From Strongylocentrotus purpuratus (lineage: Eukaryota; Echinodermata; Echinoidea; Camarodonta; Strongylocentrotidae): a stretch of DNA of 64,000 nt. This document shows positions 24,126 to 36,447 of this stretch, piece after piece (positions within the stretch are counted from its first letter, which is position 1; each line of letters opens with the position of its first letter). The translations under genes and the position numbers were made by a program. Location of the stretch: contig NW_022145606.1 of the NCBI RefSeq assembly GCF_000002235.5, forward strand, positions 23,186,595-23,250,594, written 5' to 3'. The notes beneath the pieces are model-generated. The model did not search any database and had not been told where the DNA came from. It was given only the letters and a program-made list of their open reading frames with translations.

Positions 24126-24126
24126 T
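24085..24126. repeat. (TC)n microsatellite
   Basis: About 18 CT dinucleotides. No other feature was recognised in 23800-24600. Confidence 0.9.
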
Positions 24127-24619
24127 CCTGTCTTGCATAAAGAAAAAATGAAAATAATATTTTGCCTTGATTAAGAAAAATTGAAATTTTATCAGTATTA
24201 AACAGGGAGAAGGAAAGGGGAGGAAATTAATCAAAACAAACATTGAAGAATCCAATTCAGTGTTCTTTCGTGTTTCATAAGAATGAAAGTACATTAAAAG
24301 GTGAAATGCTAAATTGAAGAGCGATGATAAATCAATTCTTTGACGTTGATAAAAAATAATAAAACAATATGGTCTGAAGGTCATATATCTTCGAATATTA
24401 GACAGTTACATCCACCATCGTGTTGTTGAACACTATTTGCAATTTAATTTTAATGCGGAGATCTGTCGGTTACGAGCAGAAGGTCATTTCAGGCATCTAT
24501 ATTCTATAATACTATCAACAGATATCTGGATAGAGACACCTCGTCACATCAAGCTACGAGAAAGTATATCATCATCTCACAGAATTCTACTCGAACACCG
24601 CATCGAAATTCTTTTCACA

Positions 24620-24880
24620 TTTGTTTTCTTCTTCCTCTTTTTTGGTCCCTTTTAGCTCTATTTTTTCCCTTTTCCTTCCTTCTCTCTCTTTTTTAGCGGG
24701 GGCGGGGGGAGGCAACAGCCTGGGAGGCAAGGCCCTTTCGCACCCCCCGATCTCCTTCTTCCCCCTTTTATTTTCTTCTTCCTCTTCTTTCTTTCCCTTT
24801 CTCTCCTCTTTCCCTTTCCCTTCTTTTCCTTCTCTCTCTCTCTCTCTTTTGCGGAAGGGGGGGGGGGCAAGGCCAGCTCA
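24620..24880 (-). repeat. Inverted relative of the polypurine array
   Basis: C/T-rich on the plus strand, with 'ggcaaggccctttcgc' and G-run/TC-run organisation. It is the reverse complement of the unit repeated at 5738-7545, and a single unit is present. The intervening stretch to 25900 holds an (ATT)n tract at 25035-25112 and otherwise nothing recognised. Confidence 0.75.
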
Positions 24881-25037
24881 CTAGTATATAGTATGCACAG
24901 TGCCTTAAAATGACGTCACACGTTGCAGTCAAAGCTGTCGACGTGTAAATCTAAAAGTCCCTGATATGATTGCAGGGCCGTCAGGGAGAACAGTATGAAT
25001 ACTGATGAGGCTACCCTGGATAAACAAGACATATTAA

Positions 25038-25113
<76 letters not shown>

Positions 25114-25949
25114 TTAACTGCGACTTGCGGGCAATTTCTATGCTTCGAAACTGTGGCTTACGGGGAATGTCTAGTTAGGGGGAATAATTACCTTGCCTGC
25201 AACGTTTTGCATAGCAGTTTTGGTACGATCCCAGCTGTTTAGAGACTCAATCAAGGCTATAAACGGGACTTTATCACCTACTGAAATCGACATTTAGATT
25301 GAATCATAATCTCTCCATGACAGGGGTGTTAAACCCTTGGGAGAATTGGCATCGTTATATCTTGCGTCGTCTAAAAGTCAGCTCTAAGGGGAAGAGACAA
25401 ATCTAGCGAATCTACCTGAACTTGGGATTATATCTTTATTATCTCTTTACTAACATATTTTGGGACTCTTGTTTTTCCTATCTGGAGATTTTTATCTCAT
25501 TCGGTGGATTTTTTCAGTTTTTCGAAAATTTTACCCCTGTAAATTGACCAGTTTAGAGCTCCAGGAAATTATGATTATTCGTGCGTTTTCGGACGATCGA
25601 ACATGCGCGCGCGTCTGGATATCGATAGGCCTAAGCTATCGTACCGTACGAAATTCAATAAACAGCGCTGACGAAAAATAGCGATAATATTTGTTTTGAC
25701 CAGATAAAACCTTCGTGCTTAGTAAAATGAAGCATATTTAGTGGAAAGTTTAGCGGAATTTTGAAATCCGGTGTTTCATTCTGCCCTGGGTAAGTAGTTT
25801 TCATGTGTAAATCATGCATATGATTCAAATAAAGATTCGAATTTTGAGTAGTTTCGGACTTTCCGTGCGGCTACGAATAGACGCATAGCTTAGCTTAGTC
25901 CCATACACTTAATTTTATGTTGTAACAAGATATCTTGCACAGGAAAAAT

Positions 25950-26349
25950 TGAAAGCCAGATCACACAAGGGACCATTACCATTCGGCCAATGGTAACTAG
26001 ATCTAGAGTCTAGTTGCCTTCTGATCATTGGAAATTTTCTTGAAAATTATGATCCATCTCTTTTTGTTCTCACTAGGCTTTTGACGAGTACCAGCATAGA
26101 CGTAGACGTAGACACTAGATTCTAGGCTAATTCAAAATAATATTCATGTTGAAACAGTTCTAAATATTCATAAGTCTAGTTAGATCTAGATAGATGACTT
26201 AGCAATCTCATTTGAATAGGCCTAGATCTAGAGTCTAGGCCTAGACTCTAGATCTAGTCTATTAACAAAACATTTAATCACAAAGTTTACTCAAGCTAAA
26301 GTTCATAAATGAACTTTTGTAAAACACAACTCTATATTCGATGCATCCA
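25950..26349. repeat. Copy A of an old ~300-400-bp duplication
   Basis: Starting near 'atcacacaagggaccattac', this aligns colinearly with 29122-29405 ('atcacacctgcaaccaatac'). Shared blocks include 'ccaaaataatattc/tcaaaataatattc', 'catttgaata' and 'cacaactcTATAT...atgcaat'. The two copies have diverged substantially. Copy A ends where the TIR element at 26350 begins. Confidence 0.6.
26222..26257. other. 36-bp perfect palindrome in a CTAGATCT-rich zone
   Basis: Every base of the 18-base left arm (CTAGATCTAGAGTCTAGG) pairs with the right arm with no spacer. Words such as tctagatctag and gatctagtct are unusually frequent across 25990-28760. Confidence 0.85.
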
Positions 26350-27128
26350 TAGAGTAAAGTACCCGGTAATCGGTCAGCTCCGGTTTTCGGCCAATTGGTT
26401 GGATACATGGTAAAATCACTTTAAAATACATCGCATAATAGCATAACACATATCCCACACATACCATACCATGCCAGTGTCACTGAAGAACCACATTTGC
26501 AATGAAAAATATATCCTAAAATATCACATTTTAGCGATGTAATCGGCGGTCCCGCTACCCAAATCTGAAAAATCGAGTTTCTTACGCGTGTATGTAAGAA
26601 ATATGGGTACCATAAAATGAGCTTTATTTCAAGTATTTTTCAGATATAGAGCCCGATTTTGTGCTGGTCGCAAGCTCAAAAGTATCTCATCGCATGTATT
26701 AAATCAATGCAGCCGCACACCGCGACGCACACACGATATGTCTGTCTAATTCAGATTCCAACTTCCGATCACCGCTGTGCCTGTATTCGGCCAGGCGAGC
26801 ACCCGCGAGCTCCGGCGTGGGATACCTGCTCCGCCCGCTTGTGCTATACATCAGCGCAGAAACGCACGGCGCGCGCGAGCGCTTCCTATTGACTTTGTAC
26901 ATGCGGCCGTAAACTGAAACGCTCGGCCGATAACCGGCTCCAAAACAGTGAAAATTGAAATGAATATTGTCATGGCAATTCGTGATTTTTTTTTGGGATT
27001 CTTTTTTTGTTTAAATAATAATAATATTTGCTTCATGATTTGAACAAGAAATGATAATAAATAGGAAGTAAAGAGTCCAATAAATAGGATTTTGTCTTAA
27101 GTGGCCGAAAACCGGGTACTTTACTCTA
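26350..27128. mobile_element. Non-autonomous TIR element with TA at both ends
   Basis: Left TAGAGTAAAGTACCCGGT and the reverse complement of the right end are identical over these 18 bases, and 'ttttcggcca' follows at slightly different spacing. The TA borders suit the Tc1/mariner/pogo group. GC-rich in the middle (26700-26900); no transposase seen. Confidence 0.75.
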
Positions 27129-27539
27129 CATGCTAACTGTTCAGATTAAAGAGGAACATTCCTCTTTTTGGGAGAAGATAATTATCATTTTAATGCAGGT
27201 GTTCCTCTTCCTGTACACAAATTTGTCTGTAGGTAGCATTGAATAGGAGAGTTAGGATTGTTCCTCTTTTTTTGGAAAATAGCATAATTTGTACAGATTT
27301 ATGATTTTCAAATGTTGGCATGTATGTGCATCTATAGATCTAGGTGGCGCTATGAGTAGATCTAGGTCTATATCTATAAAAATACACTAACGGTTTGTAA
27401 ATGGTTCATATGAACCATTTACCTCGTAGATGTGAGCCAGATGGCAGACGGTAAAAAATTATGTAGAATCTATGTAGGCTAGACTAGATCTTCTAGACTA
27501 ATGGGACAAAATTAATATGTTATTAATTAATTGTACTAG

Positions 27540-28372
27540 CACAGTTTAGCGGATAGCCACTCGGCGATCAAAAAGGATGTGACGTAACGTTGCTAAGGTA
27601 GATATTAATGCGCATGTAGCTAGTCTGGCCGAGGTACTGGACTGTATAATATGGGGCTTAACATGATCTAGTTAGCAGCCATAACAGCGTCGTCGGCGAT
27701 TTGTAAAAAAATTGCATCAATGCCGAGGGGGGTCTGGGGGGTTTACCCCCTGATTTTAGGATTAAATCACTATAAAACTAGTCTAGCTAAGGCTAAGACC
27801 TATATTCAAGATACTGCTTACCTTTTTTTGATAATCCAAATCCGATTTGATGATCTAGATGGCTAAGAAAACCTAGGCTAGAGTCTACAGCTGTTAAAAA
27901 TTCGCGTTTGTCTAGTCTACGTCTTGTGTATTATATATTGTGTGCATAAGCGCTCAGCGCTGCGTACGTGATAATGCATTGCACAGTTCACACACTTAAC
28001 TACGCGCAAGAGCTAGCTAGTTCATGCTTGACATGCGCAGTGGCAGTGCATGTTTTTCAATACTTCAATAATTTCCAGCTAGATTCTTCTTCCAAGCTGA
28101 CGTCATGAAAATAGTTCCGTATTTTTGTTTACTTTAGTTTTTGCCGATTATTTTGGCAGATCGACGGTTTTTTGCTCTAATTTTTAAAAACAACCTACAA
28201 GTAGGTTACTAAACTACTTTTTGACGGGGAACCCGATTTTCGACTTTTTGGGGCCCCAAAACGCTCTCTAGCGATTTCAGCCCTTCGGGCTGAAATCGCT
28301 TCTATATAGAGCCTTAGTAACGGAGGCCCCGCCTCCTACGTCACTCTAGATCTCATCTGCTAAACTGTACAT
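27540..28372. mobile_element. Possible TIR element (short ends)
   Basis: Left 'cacagtttagcggat' and the reverse complement of the right end 'tacagtttagcagat' agree at 13 of 15 bases. The interior has no recognised coding content. Ends this short could be chance. Confidence 0.35.
28270..28300. other. Perfect 14-bp stem hairpin with TTC loop
   Basis: AGCGATTTCAGCCC, then TTC, then the exact reverse complement. Neither flank has a T-run or gene end, so no terminator role can be claimed. Confidence 0.8.
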
Positions 28373-28714
28373 TCCCCCTTAGTGGCAGTACTGTAATTAG
28401 ATGAGAGATAGATCTAGAGATCTAGACTAGAATAGATCTACCGGTACGTAAAATATAAACCAGTCCATGCAAAAGGCAAAGGCAAAAGGCCAAAGCTATC
28501 TTAAATTTTCAAATTAATAAGATCATTCTGAGTTTTTCAAATGCAAAATTTAATGGCATGCTTCTGAATCTGAGTCTCTGAGGATGATCCAAACAACTAC
28601 ACAACGCAAGGTAAAGGTCACGACAAAGGACTATTTACCATTACCAGGCATTTGCTTCCTTTTCTGCTTTATTGGACTAGAAGTAGAATCACACAAGTTC
28701 TAGATCTAGTCTCT

Positions 28715-29118
28715 AGACCGATAAATTTGTCTCTTTCAGGAATCAGGGTCTTTCTTTAACAAATTCTGACATTTATGGCTGACCCATTCTAGAGACAGAT
28801 CGCTACGTATGCCAGCGCTATGCGGGCCTACTGCCAGCCCGCGATCACGTTCACTGCCGAAACTTCGGGTACTGCAGGCAGCTTCCCGTTCGCTAGTTGA
28901 CGCGAGTGGGACTCGTACACGAGTGGAAAATGACTAGATTTTCACCCAACTGGAAGCAGATTTATTTTTAGCTAAAATGCACCTTTTCCGGCCTGATTTT
29001 TTTCGAACAGGAGGCCCGCATAGCGCTGGCATACGTAGCGATCTGTCTCTAGAATGGGTCAGCCATTAATGTCAGAATTTGTTTAAAAAGACCCTGAAGG
29101 AGACAAATTTATCGGTCT
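28715..29118. mobile_element. 400-bp foldback MITE
   Basis: Arms of about 120 bases: AGACCGATAAATTTGTCTC, 'aatctgacatttatggctga' and 'gctacgtatgccagcgctat' are found as reverse complements on the right with only a few differences. The unpaired loop is about 28835-28995. It sits immediately before copy B of the duplication at 29122, so it inserted at the edge of that segment. Confidence 0.85.
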
Positions 29119-29121
29119 TGA

Positions 29122-29405
29122 ATCACACCTGCAACCAATACCATTCGCCCAACAGTAAAAATTTGCCTCTGGTCAATAAAACTTTGCCTCAAAATTACTA
29201 CTTATCTGTAGAGTCTATTTGATTTCACTAATCCAAAATAATATTCTTATTAAATTAGTACCAAATAAACATAAGGTTGAAAAAACACGACTTGGCAATA
29301 ACATTTGAATAGTAAAAAAAGGATTTTATCCAATAGTTCATTCAAGCTGAGTACTGTACAGTCCTCAGATAGTGCACAACTCCATATACAATGCAATACC
29401 CCCTT
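29122..29405. repeat. Copy B of the duplication at 25950
   Basis: Diverged direct copy of 25950-26349 (see that entry). Downstream, 29470-29560 is a short GC-rich patch ('gaccgcctccggcccctgc'); nothing else was recognised up to 30100. Confidence 0.55.
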
Positions 29406-30104
29406 ATATTGCACTTAGGGCTGCAGGTGTGACTAGAATCACAGTGGCAGCAACATTACAACTTCTAGTTTAAAGTAGGCGGACCGCCTCCGGCCCCTGC
29501 AGGCATGGGTCTCATTGCCTCCGGCCTCCCTCGTGAGACCGTCCAGGGGCCTGCCTCCTGAGACCTTTTTTCACTTTTCATCAATATTACGGCTAAAGTA
29601 ATGGGGGAAAAAAAACGCATTTTGCCACAATGATATTTTAAAACTTTTATACCGTATATACCACACCTGCGACTAAAAAGGTTCGCAGCGTGGTAATCTT
29701 TTGGCTACTATTTTACTAAAAAAAACCCTGTATATTTGCATTTACTGCATAGGTTATAACTTGGTAACATAATGTACGTATTCAAGTCCTAAAAAGTACT
29801 CATATTAATATAATATTTCAAACTTACCAATGCTTTTATTGCTTTCTGCCGCTGAATTGGGTGCCTGATGAGGATAGAGTGTCCAGACTACCAGCAAAAT
29901 TGGGGATAAAACCTAGACTACCTAATAATAAAGTACGATTCAATATCCTTTTCCATCACAATCTTTTCAGATTGAATCTCTTGTAACTTCTTTGGCATTT
30001 AATTAAAAATAAGATTGTTTTGGCATTCCAGCCAGTGATTTTGCTGAGGAGATTGACACATGCAGTCTCCCATAGAAAGAAATCTCCTAATCCTATGTAT
30101 GATG

Positions 30105-30465
30105 GGGGGACCAAAAGCTACGCGGGTCTTTAAGCTACGCACTGCATACAGTAGCGCGTATTATATGGTGTGCGTAGCTTTAGGACCCGCGTAGCTTTTG
30201 GTACCCCCACCATATGGTGATGGTACCTTAAGCTACGTGGTACATTAAGCTACGCACTCCTTAATACGCGTTCTATGCGCTCAATGTTTGGGATAGATTA
30301 GAAAACAACAAGTCTATCGAAGATATCACAAAAACTTTGGGGGAAAATCATTTGTGTACTGTATTTTCATCATTTCATGAAATCATCATGAATTCACAAC
30401 ATTGAAACAGACAAAAAAAAATTACATTCATTTACTGTATTAAAACTGGTGCGTAGCTTAATGTA
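30105..30465. repeat. Nested inverted repeats with 'aagctacgc' words
   Basis: 'ccaaaagctacgcgggtc' (30112) is inverted at about 30185-30205, and 'taagctacgcac' recurs at 30131, 30250 and, inverted, at 30450. The structure looks like overlapping MITEs. No coding content is seen from here to 31500. Confidence 0.6.
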
Positions 30466-31525
30466 CCGTTTGATTTTGTCAAAGGAAAATGGACACCGTC
30501 GCGTTAGTCACTACAAAAGTCACAAAAAGTCACTGTGTAGGGTCTATGGCTATGGCTAGATCTAAGTTAGAAATACTAGCACAGATAATTGTGAATATCC
30601 GTGCTTTGCAATAATTGTCAAAGTCAAAGTCAAACAAATTATGAAATATAATATTGCTTGCAAAGTTCTTGAAATTGCCAATTTTGTCTGGATACCAGCT
30701 GTCTGTATTACAGGGGGCCCTATGTGACGTCTGCGCACCTTAAATGTCTACCTAAATTTCAATATAAGGTAAATATTTATGTCCAAAAATATCACTGTCA
30801 TGCCTTTTTTCATATTCTTATAAACATTAATGCAAAAAATCTCACAAAAATATTTACAAAAACAATGTTTTTTCACCATTTAAGACAGGCATGTCATTTT
30901 GATACGGCAAAACTTGACTTACAGGTACCTATGTCGCCGCACTAACTCATTTTGCACGCATATATTCAAACTTTAGACATGATTTATGGAATTTCGGGGC
31001 CAGGATTTACCCAGGAAATATAATTGGCTAACTAGCGATCAAATCTCAGGCAGTCTACTTTACTTACTCCAGTGTTAAAGCTGGAATATCCCACCTAGTA
31101 CTAGCCTAGTTTTAAATTTAATATATTCAGACCTAGTTTCCTGTGACACTTGCTCAATTTTTAATTTATGTATATACATTTGGTAAGCTGCAGTGTTTGA
31201 CCCCGAAAATCCATGAAACAGCCCTGTTTTTATCATCCAAGAATTAGACAAAAAACAACAACAGCCAAAACATAGATTTTGACACCTATAATTTAAAGTC
31301 ATGTACCAATTTTTATTAATATACCACTGGCAATGTCATGATACAAATGTAAGTATCATCGTTTTCTCTTGATTTTGGATAAAAAGCATGAGTTAAAGTA
31401 TTCTATTAAAAACAAAACAAAACAAAATACATGCAAGTGATGCAACACATGCGCCAGTTCTCTGTCCGTTCCCCACTTTACTGTAAAGATTTCCTTGTTG
31501 AGCTGCCACCCCTTTCTATTTTTAT

Positions 31526-32215
31526 GCCTCCGCCACCGAAGGTGGTGCTGGAGGCATCATGTTTTCGGGTTGTCCGTCCGTCCGTCCTTCCGTCCTGCTT
31601 TCTCGTTATCACGATATCTCAAAAAACACTTGAGGTATGAACTTCAAACTTGATGATAGTATGTACCACCATAGGAAGAGGATCTGATTAGATTTTGGAG
31701 TAACAAGGTCAAAGGTGAAAGGTCGCAGAGGTCGACTTATGGAATTCCAGGTGTTGGCCTCGTTATCGCGATATATCTCAAGATCTACTTGAGATATGAA
31801 CTTCAAACTTGGCTTGGTAATAATATATACCACCACATAAAGATGATCTGATTAGATTTTGGAGTAACTAGGTTTCAGTTCAAAGGTCACAGAGGTCAAT
31901 TTCTGAAATCCTTGATATTAGCCTTATCGCGATACCTCGAAAACCACTGGAGTTATGAGGCTCAAACTTGGTGATAGCGTGTATCACCATAAGAAGATGA
32001 TTTGATTAGATTTTGTGGTCAACGGTCAAAGGTCACAGAGGTCAATTTTTGAAATTACAGGTTTTAGCCTTACCATTGTAATATCTCAAGAACCAATAGA
32101 GATATGGGGTTCAAACTTGGTGATAGTACATGTATGTCTCATCATTGTAATAATTCCATCCATTTTCCTATACTGCATTTAGGGTAGTTTAGGGTAGAGG
32201 CATAGGAGATGCAGT
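31526..32215 (+). repeat. Tandem ~150-bp repeat with 'gattagattttggagtaa'
   Basis: Starts 'cgccaccgaaggtggtgctg', passes a gtccgtccgtcc run, then about four diverged units of 'cttcaaacttggtgatag', 'gatctgattagattttgg' and 'ggtcaaaggtcacagaggtc'. It ends 'tagggtagaggcatagg'. A partly inverted relative encloses the finger exon at 36448-37860, and a fragment lies at 47650-47935. I regard it as a dispersed repeat, not coding. Confidence 0.8.
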
Positions 32216-32268
32216 CAAATTTGTCTTGTTTATTATCACATCACTCCCTCTATTAAAATGAAAATACC

Positions 32269-32503
32269 GTAGTAATGCCAATACTCAGCCTGGCGGGTGA
32301 ACTTGGCCAGCTCACCTGCCTTGGTTCAGTGACAGCGCGCTGTGCTGCTCACTCACACATTGTTAGCGTATTTGTTGTGCTAACGCTGTGCGCTATGCCC
32401 TGGCTGTCATGCGCTACGCGTGGGTAGCACAACGCGCCGTCACTGAACCAATTTGGGTTACCTGGCCGAGTTCACACGCTAGGCAGAGTATTGGCATCAC
32501 TAC
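32269..32503. mobile_element. 235-bp foldback MITE
   Basis: Arms of about 90 bases: 'gtaatgccaatactcagcct' is inverted as 'agagtattggcatcac', and 'ttggttcagtgacagcgcgc' has its partner near 32430-32450. TA lies at both outer edges. Confidence 0.8.
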
Positions 32504-32559
32504 AGTACATGTAGTTTTCTATTTATTACCTACTAATTTTATCCTTCCTTTTATCTTAA

Positions 32560-32874
32560 GTATCTAAAATGTATAGTTCTCGAGGGGGACAGATGCTAGC
32601 TCTCGGTCTCAAAAAAGCATCTAAACAGAGCAATTCACTGGCTGCAGATGGACAGACTAACAACGTGCATGTACATGTAGATGATGCAGAGCTACCAGGC
32701 TTGCAGATGCTTCCTGAGCTGAAAATATCTATATGTCAACACAGAGCAAAGCACATACTGCAGTTGAGCAGACCAACAGCGATGATGAAGAGTCATTGGT
32801 TTCTGACTCAGAAGTGGAATCTTTTGCAAGGATGTTGGATGAGCGAGCCCGTCAACTTGAGGCATCAAAAATTG
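32560..32874 (+). CDS. Putative exon of unknown protein, with a frame break
   Basis: From ATG at 32569 one plus frame encodes SSRGGQMLALGLKKASKQSN and an acidic-polar stretch. After about 32710 the coding character moves to another frame, which has TNSDDEESLVSDSEVESFA, then RMLDERARQLEASKI, up to a good donor G|GTACGT at 32874. The second half looks strongly protein-like (acidic low-complexity plus a charged helix). A 1-base indel near 32715-32725, real or a sequencing slip, would explain the change. I do not recognise the protein. It could be a linker exon of the SET/finger family further downstream, but only its phase 1 donor speaks to that. Confidence 0.45.
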
Positions 32875-33261
32875 GTACGTAAAATAAAAATGAAGAATTT
32901 TATTGCAGAAATGTTAACCACATTTTCTGATTTTTTTTATCGTAATGAAAGCAATACTGCGACATAAAATTCAAAATATGAGGCCAAGATACACAAAAGT
33001 GAGGGTTGGATGTCCCATCCGTCATGCTTGAATTGCCCATTAACATTAAAAAAAATAACGATGAATTTGCCTTTCCACAGTTCTTAAAATCAGGGCAAAA
33101 TGTTGATTGGCTTTGTCATGGTCGAGATATTAGTGTGCTTTCGTTTTGGACGACGGAGCATTCTACGATGGATAAAAAAAGTGACTTTACCGTCGGGCGT
33201 GCAACGTGTCCATCCTCCCTAAAACTTGTTTCGTTTTTCAGGACGGCGACGAATTGACCCT

Positions 33262-35155
33262 ATTCCCTCGTTATTCATTGTTTTTCTCTCTATTCCTTAT
33301 GTTATTCATTGTTTTTCTCCCTTTCCTTAACCACTTGGCTGCGGAGCACGTCATATGATGTGCTCTCCGTTTTGCCGTTCTGTGCTGAGCACGTCATATG
33401 ACGTGTTCATGCATTGTCTTGTTGTAGGCAACGGCACTCCGCAATGCCTTGTACCCCTAGGCTTATAGCACATCAAATTCAGCCTCTATAATGTGGCCAA
33501 CAGATGGCGCTAATGCTATAAAATTTATGGCACTCTAGCTTCTGAAAAAAGCAAATCTTTTGGGTGAAAACTTCAGCCAACATACTTTTTGTACAAAATG
33601 GCGTTCACGGTGGTTTTCGATGGTTGTCGATAGATGCAATTTCTCTGAAAAAACAGTGATAATGGATGAGACTTTTGATGATTGCAGTAAGGATGATTTT
33701 AGTGCAGCATCGGACGAGTGTGGCGATGTGATAATGAATTTAGGGGAGTGATTTTGAATTGAAAATGATAGATTTGATTCCAATAATTACAAGCCGTCCC
33801 ACTAAATGCATTTTGGTGAAAGTGTGTGTGTTGCCTATATGGGAAATTGCATTGGAGCACCGCGGCACAGTGGGCCAGGGAGACCCCAAACTGCGCCAAA
33901 AGTCAGTTTGGCGAGTGAAATTTTTTCTACTTTTCTTGCATGCATATGAAAGATAAAATATTGGACAATATCTATTTCCAATATTTCTTTCTGAAACGGA
34001 CTGAGTATACTAAAAATTATCTTGAAGTTGAAATTTATGTCAGATTTGGACCAAAACTAGAAACTTTTTACTTTTTGGCGCATACGTAATTCTAGCTAAA
34101 TTTTTTGACAGATTAGGCTATAAATCTGTGTGGCTTCTAGTAACAACACATTCTGAAATATGTCCTGTTTCAATGGCTTGAAATGCATAAATTTGCATAA
34201 CTAATTAGATATAAACCCCAAGAACATACTATGAAATTACATTTTCTTGAACAGTGCAATGAATAAGTTTTGATTCCCACCTAGTCCCACGTAAACTGAT
34301 ATATTGGCCTCATGATCAGAGTCTTGGCTTTCTGTCATGTAAAATTTAGCTGCATATATCCGCATACTTTTGAGTTATACGCCATTTTCCTAAGCAATGT
34401 TTTCACAGTTTTTGAGCATTCTGAGCCATTCGTCAAAGCAGCGAACAATAAGTACAATAGACACAATAGATGGGATGGGACACATGAGTGCACGCGGAGC
34501 ATGCCCGCAGTCCAGTCCAACAATACCCGTTGCTCTAGTTGGAAGTGTACAGATTAGGTTCTCCAGATTGTTGGAATCGTTACACATATTCACTAATTGT
34601 TTTTGGCGCACTTTGGTCTCATTCTGGCCCACTGTGCGCGGGGTAAAATGGGAAATTAGTGAGTCGCAGTCAAGTGGTTATTCATTGTTTTCCTTCTTTT
34701 CCTTATGTTATTCATTGTTTTTTTCTCTATTCCTTATGTTATCCATTGTTTTTCTCTCTTTTCCTTATGTAATTCATTGTTTTTCTCCCTTTCCTTATGT
34801 TATTCATTGTGTTTCCCTCTTTTCCTTGTGTTATTCATTGTTTTTCTCTCTTTCCTTATGTTATTCATTGTTTTCTTTCACTTTCCTTATGTTATTCATT
34901 GTTTTTCCCTCTATTCCTTATGTTATTCATTGGTTTTCCCTTTTTTCCTTATGTTATTCATTGTTTTTCTCTTTTCTTATGTTATTCATTGGTTTTCCCT
35001 CTTTTTCTTATGTTATTCATTGTTTTACTCTCTAATTCCTTATGTTATTCATTGTTTTTCTCTCTAATTCCTTATGTTATTCATAGTTTTTCTCTCTAAT
35101 TCCTTATGTTATTCATTGTTTTTCTCTCTTTTCCTTATGTTATTCCTTGATTTTC
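33262..35155 (+). repeat. Minisatellite 'ttccttatgttattcattg', split by an insertion
   Basis: Units of about 28 bp ('ttattcattgtttttctctc' plus 'tttccttatg'), about two at 33262-33326 and about 17 at 34679-35155. The interruption is the piggyBac-like element. The open frames across it (CYSLFF and similar) are artefacts of the repeat. Confidence 0.85.
33327..34681 (+). mobile_element. piggyBac-like element, non-autonomous
   Basis: Begins TTAACCACTTGGCTGCGG and ends with the partner GCAGTCAAGTGGTTA (TTAT in place of TTAA). The subterminal palindrome agcacgtcatatgatgtgct and a second copy, gagcacgtcatatgacgtg, are the kind of internal repeats seen in piggyBac ends. At 33660-33745 a short acidic frame (DETFDDCSKDDFSAASDE) resembles the acidic N-terminus of piggyBac transposases. 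No DDE/D catalytic domain is present in the 1.35 kb. Confidence 0.7.
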
Positions 35156-35357
35156 TATTAAAAGCAAGGTACCATGCACGGCCTCATACTGTTAGACCTT
35201 GCTATACGTTGTCGTCGTCGGCACGACGGTAAAATACCCCGAATACCGTCATAGATTTTGGACGACGGACGAACATGCAGATTTGAGCATGCGCAGATGG
35301 GTCAATATTTTATTTACCGTCGCAGAAGGCTCCGTCGTCCAAAACGAAAGCACACTA

Positions 35358-36447
35358 TTGATTGAGGCTATCAATACCTTCAAAATAGTCTGGTAGTCTT
35401 TTTAGGATTAAGATACACATTTTGCCTTTTAACTTATTCAATTTATTCATGCTTTGTTATATGTTGGGGCATGTCAAGTGCCCTTTCTATATGTAGAACT
35501 TGCAATTACACTTGAAAATTATTTTAATCCGTTGGCTACGGGAACCAAGTGATCCCTGTATTGAGCCTAAATAAACAATTCAGAAGGCAAAGGGTTAAAA
35601 GATTGAATATATATATACATACATGTATTAAAGCCCAAATCAAGTTTCTGGGGAGACCCCCAAATTTTTTGTAATAGTTCGCTTCCATTGCACAATGATA
35701 TGAAAGCATACCCTAATAAACTCGCATGAACAAAAGGATTTGTCATAAAATTAATTTGAAGACTGGAAATTTTGCAATTAAACAGTGAAATTATATCGAT
35801 CTCCGACCAGAGACTGCATTATGGCTACGCGGCAAACACATGGAAAACAAATGCAGTAACGACACACCCGCTGTACACACGCAAATCGCGCTCGGCTGTC
35901 TCGCCCATAGCTCCGCGCGGCGGGCATGGCAAGTGGTGGCCTCTTTTTTGACGATCCCCATCGGATCTTTACTCTTAATTTCATCGGAAATAATACACCC
36001 CATACACGGAACATAAACATATCAGGCACATGTTTATTCTTATGTAATTGGAACAATATGAGGACATATTCGCGCAATATGTTCGCAACACGCAAAGCAG
36101 CTGACATGATGTTTCATGACTTTTTACTTTCAAGCCTCGCGCACTGATATCCGGGTACCCGGTTCCGAAGTTACGCAGCATTTCATACTTTCATGTCAGA
36201 CCGAAAATTGCTCAAAAACGTGATTTCATGTACCGGGTAGGCCTAGAATTCCAATACAAATTGTGTTCCAGCCAAAATGCATTAAATGTATTCAGCGAGA
36301 TACATGCATGTAGATGGAAATAAATTTACCAAACTACAATGTTCTGCTTTGATGCTTTTTGACTTTCCTCATTTGATAATCTTTAAACAAAATGTGTATA
36401 ATTATTCATATCACAGGAAACAAGACAAATACGACTGCGTCTCCTAT
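35358..36447. other. No gene recognised
   Basis: AT-rich sequence with a more GC-balanced patch at 35800-36180. Open frames there lack recognisable motifs. Confidence 0.5.

Larger units (their letters stand above)
33131..35357. mobile_element. Outer TIR element carrying a minisatellite
   Basis: TAGTGTGCTTTCGTTTTGGA at the left equals the reverse complement of the right end, and likeness continues through 'cgacggagc'. Inside are further 'gacgacgg' words, a 28-bp minisatellite and a piggyBac-like insertion. The superfamily is not identified. Confidence 0.75.

Noticed and set aside
28270-28300. Stem-loop as a transcription terminator
   Set aside because: Perfect hairpin but no adjoining gene or T-run, and factor-independent terminators of that type do not apply in animal nuclear DNA.
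34397-35099. Open frames of repeated CYSLFFSLF and similar
   Set aside because: Translation of the 28-bp minisatellite in several frames.
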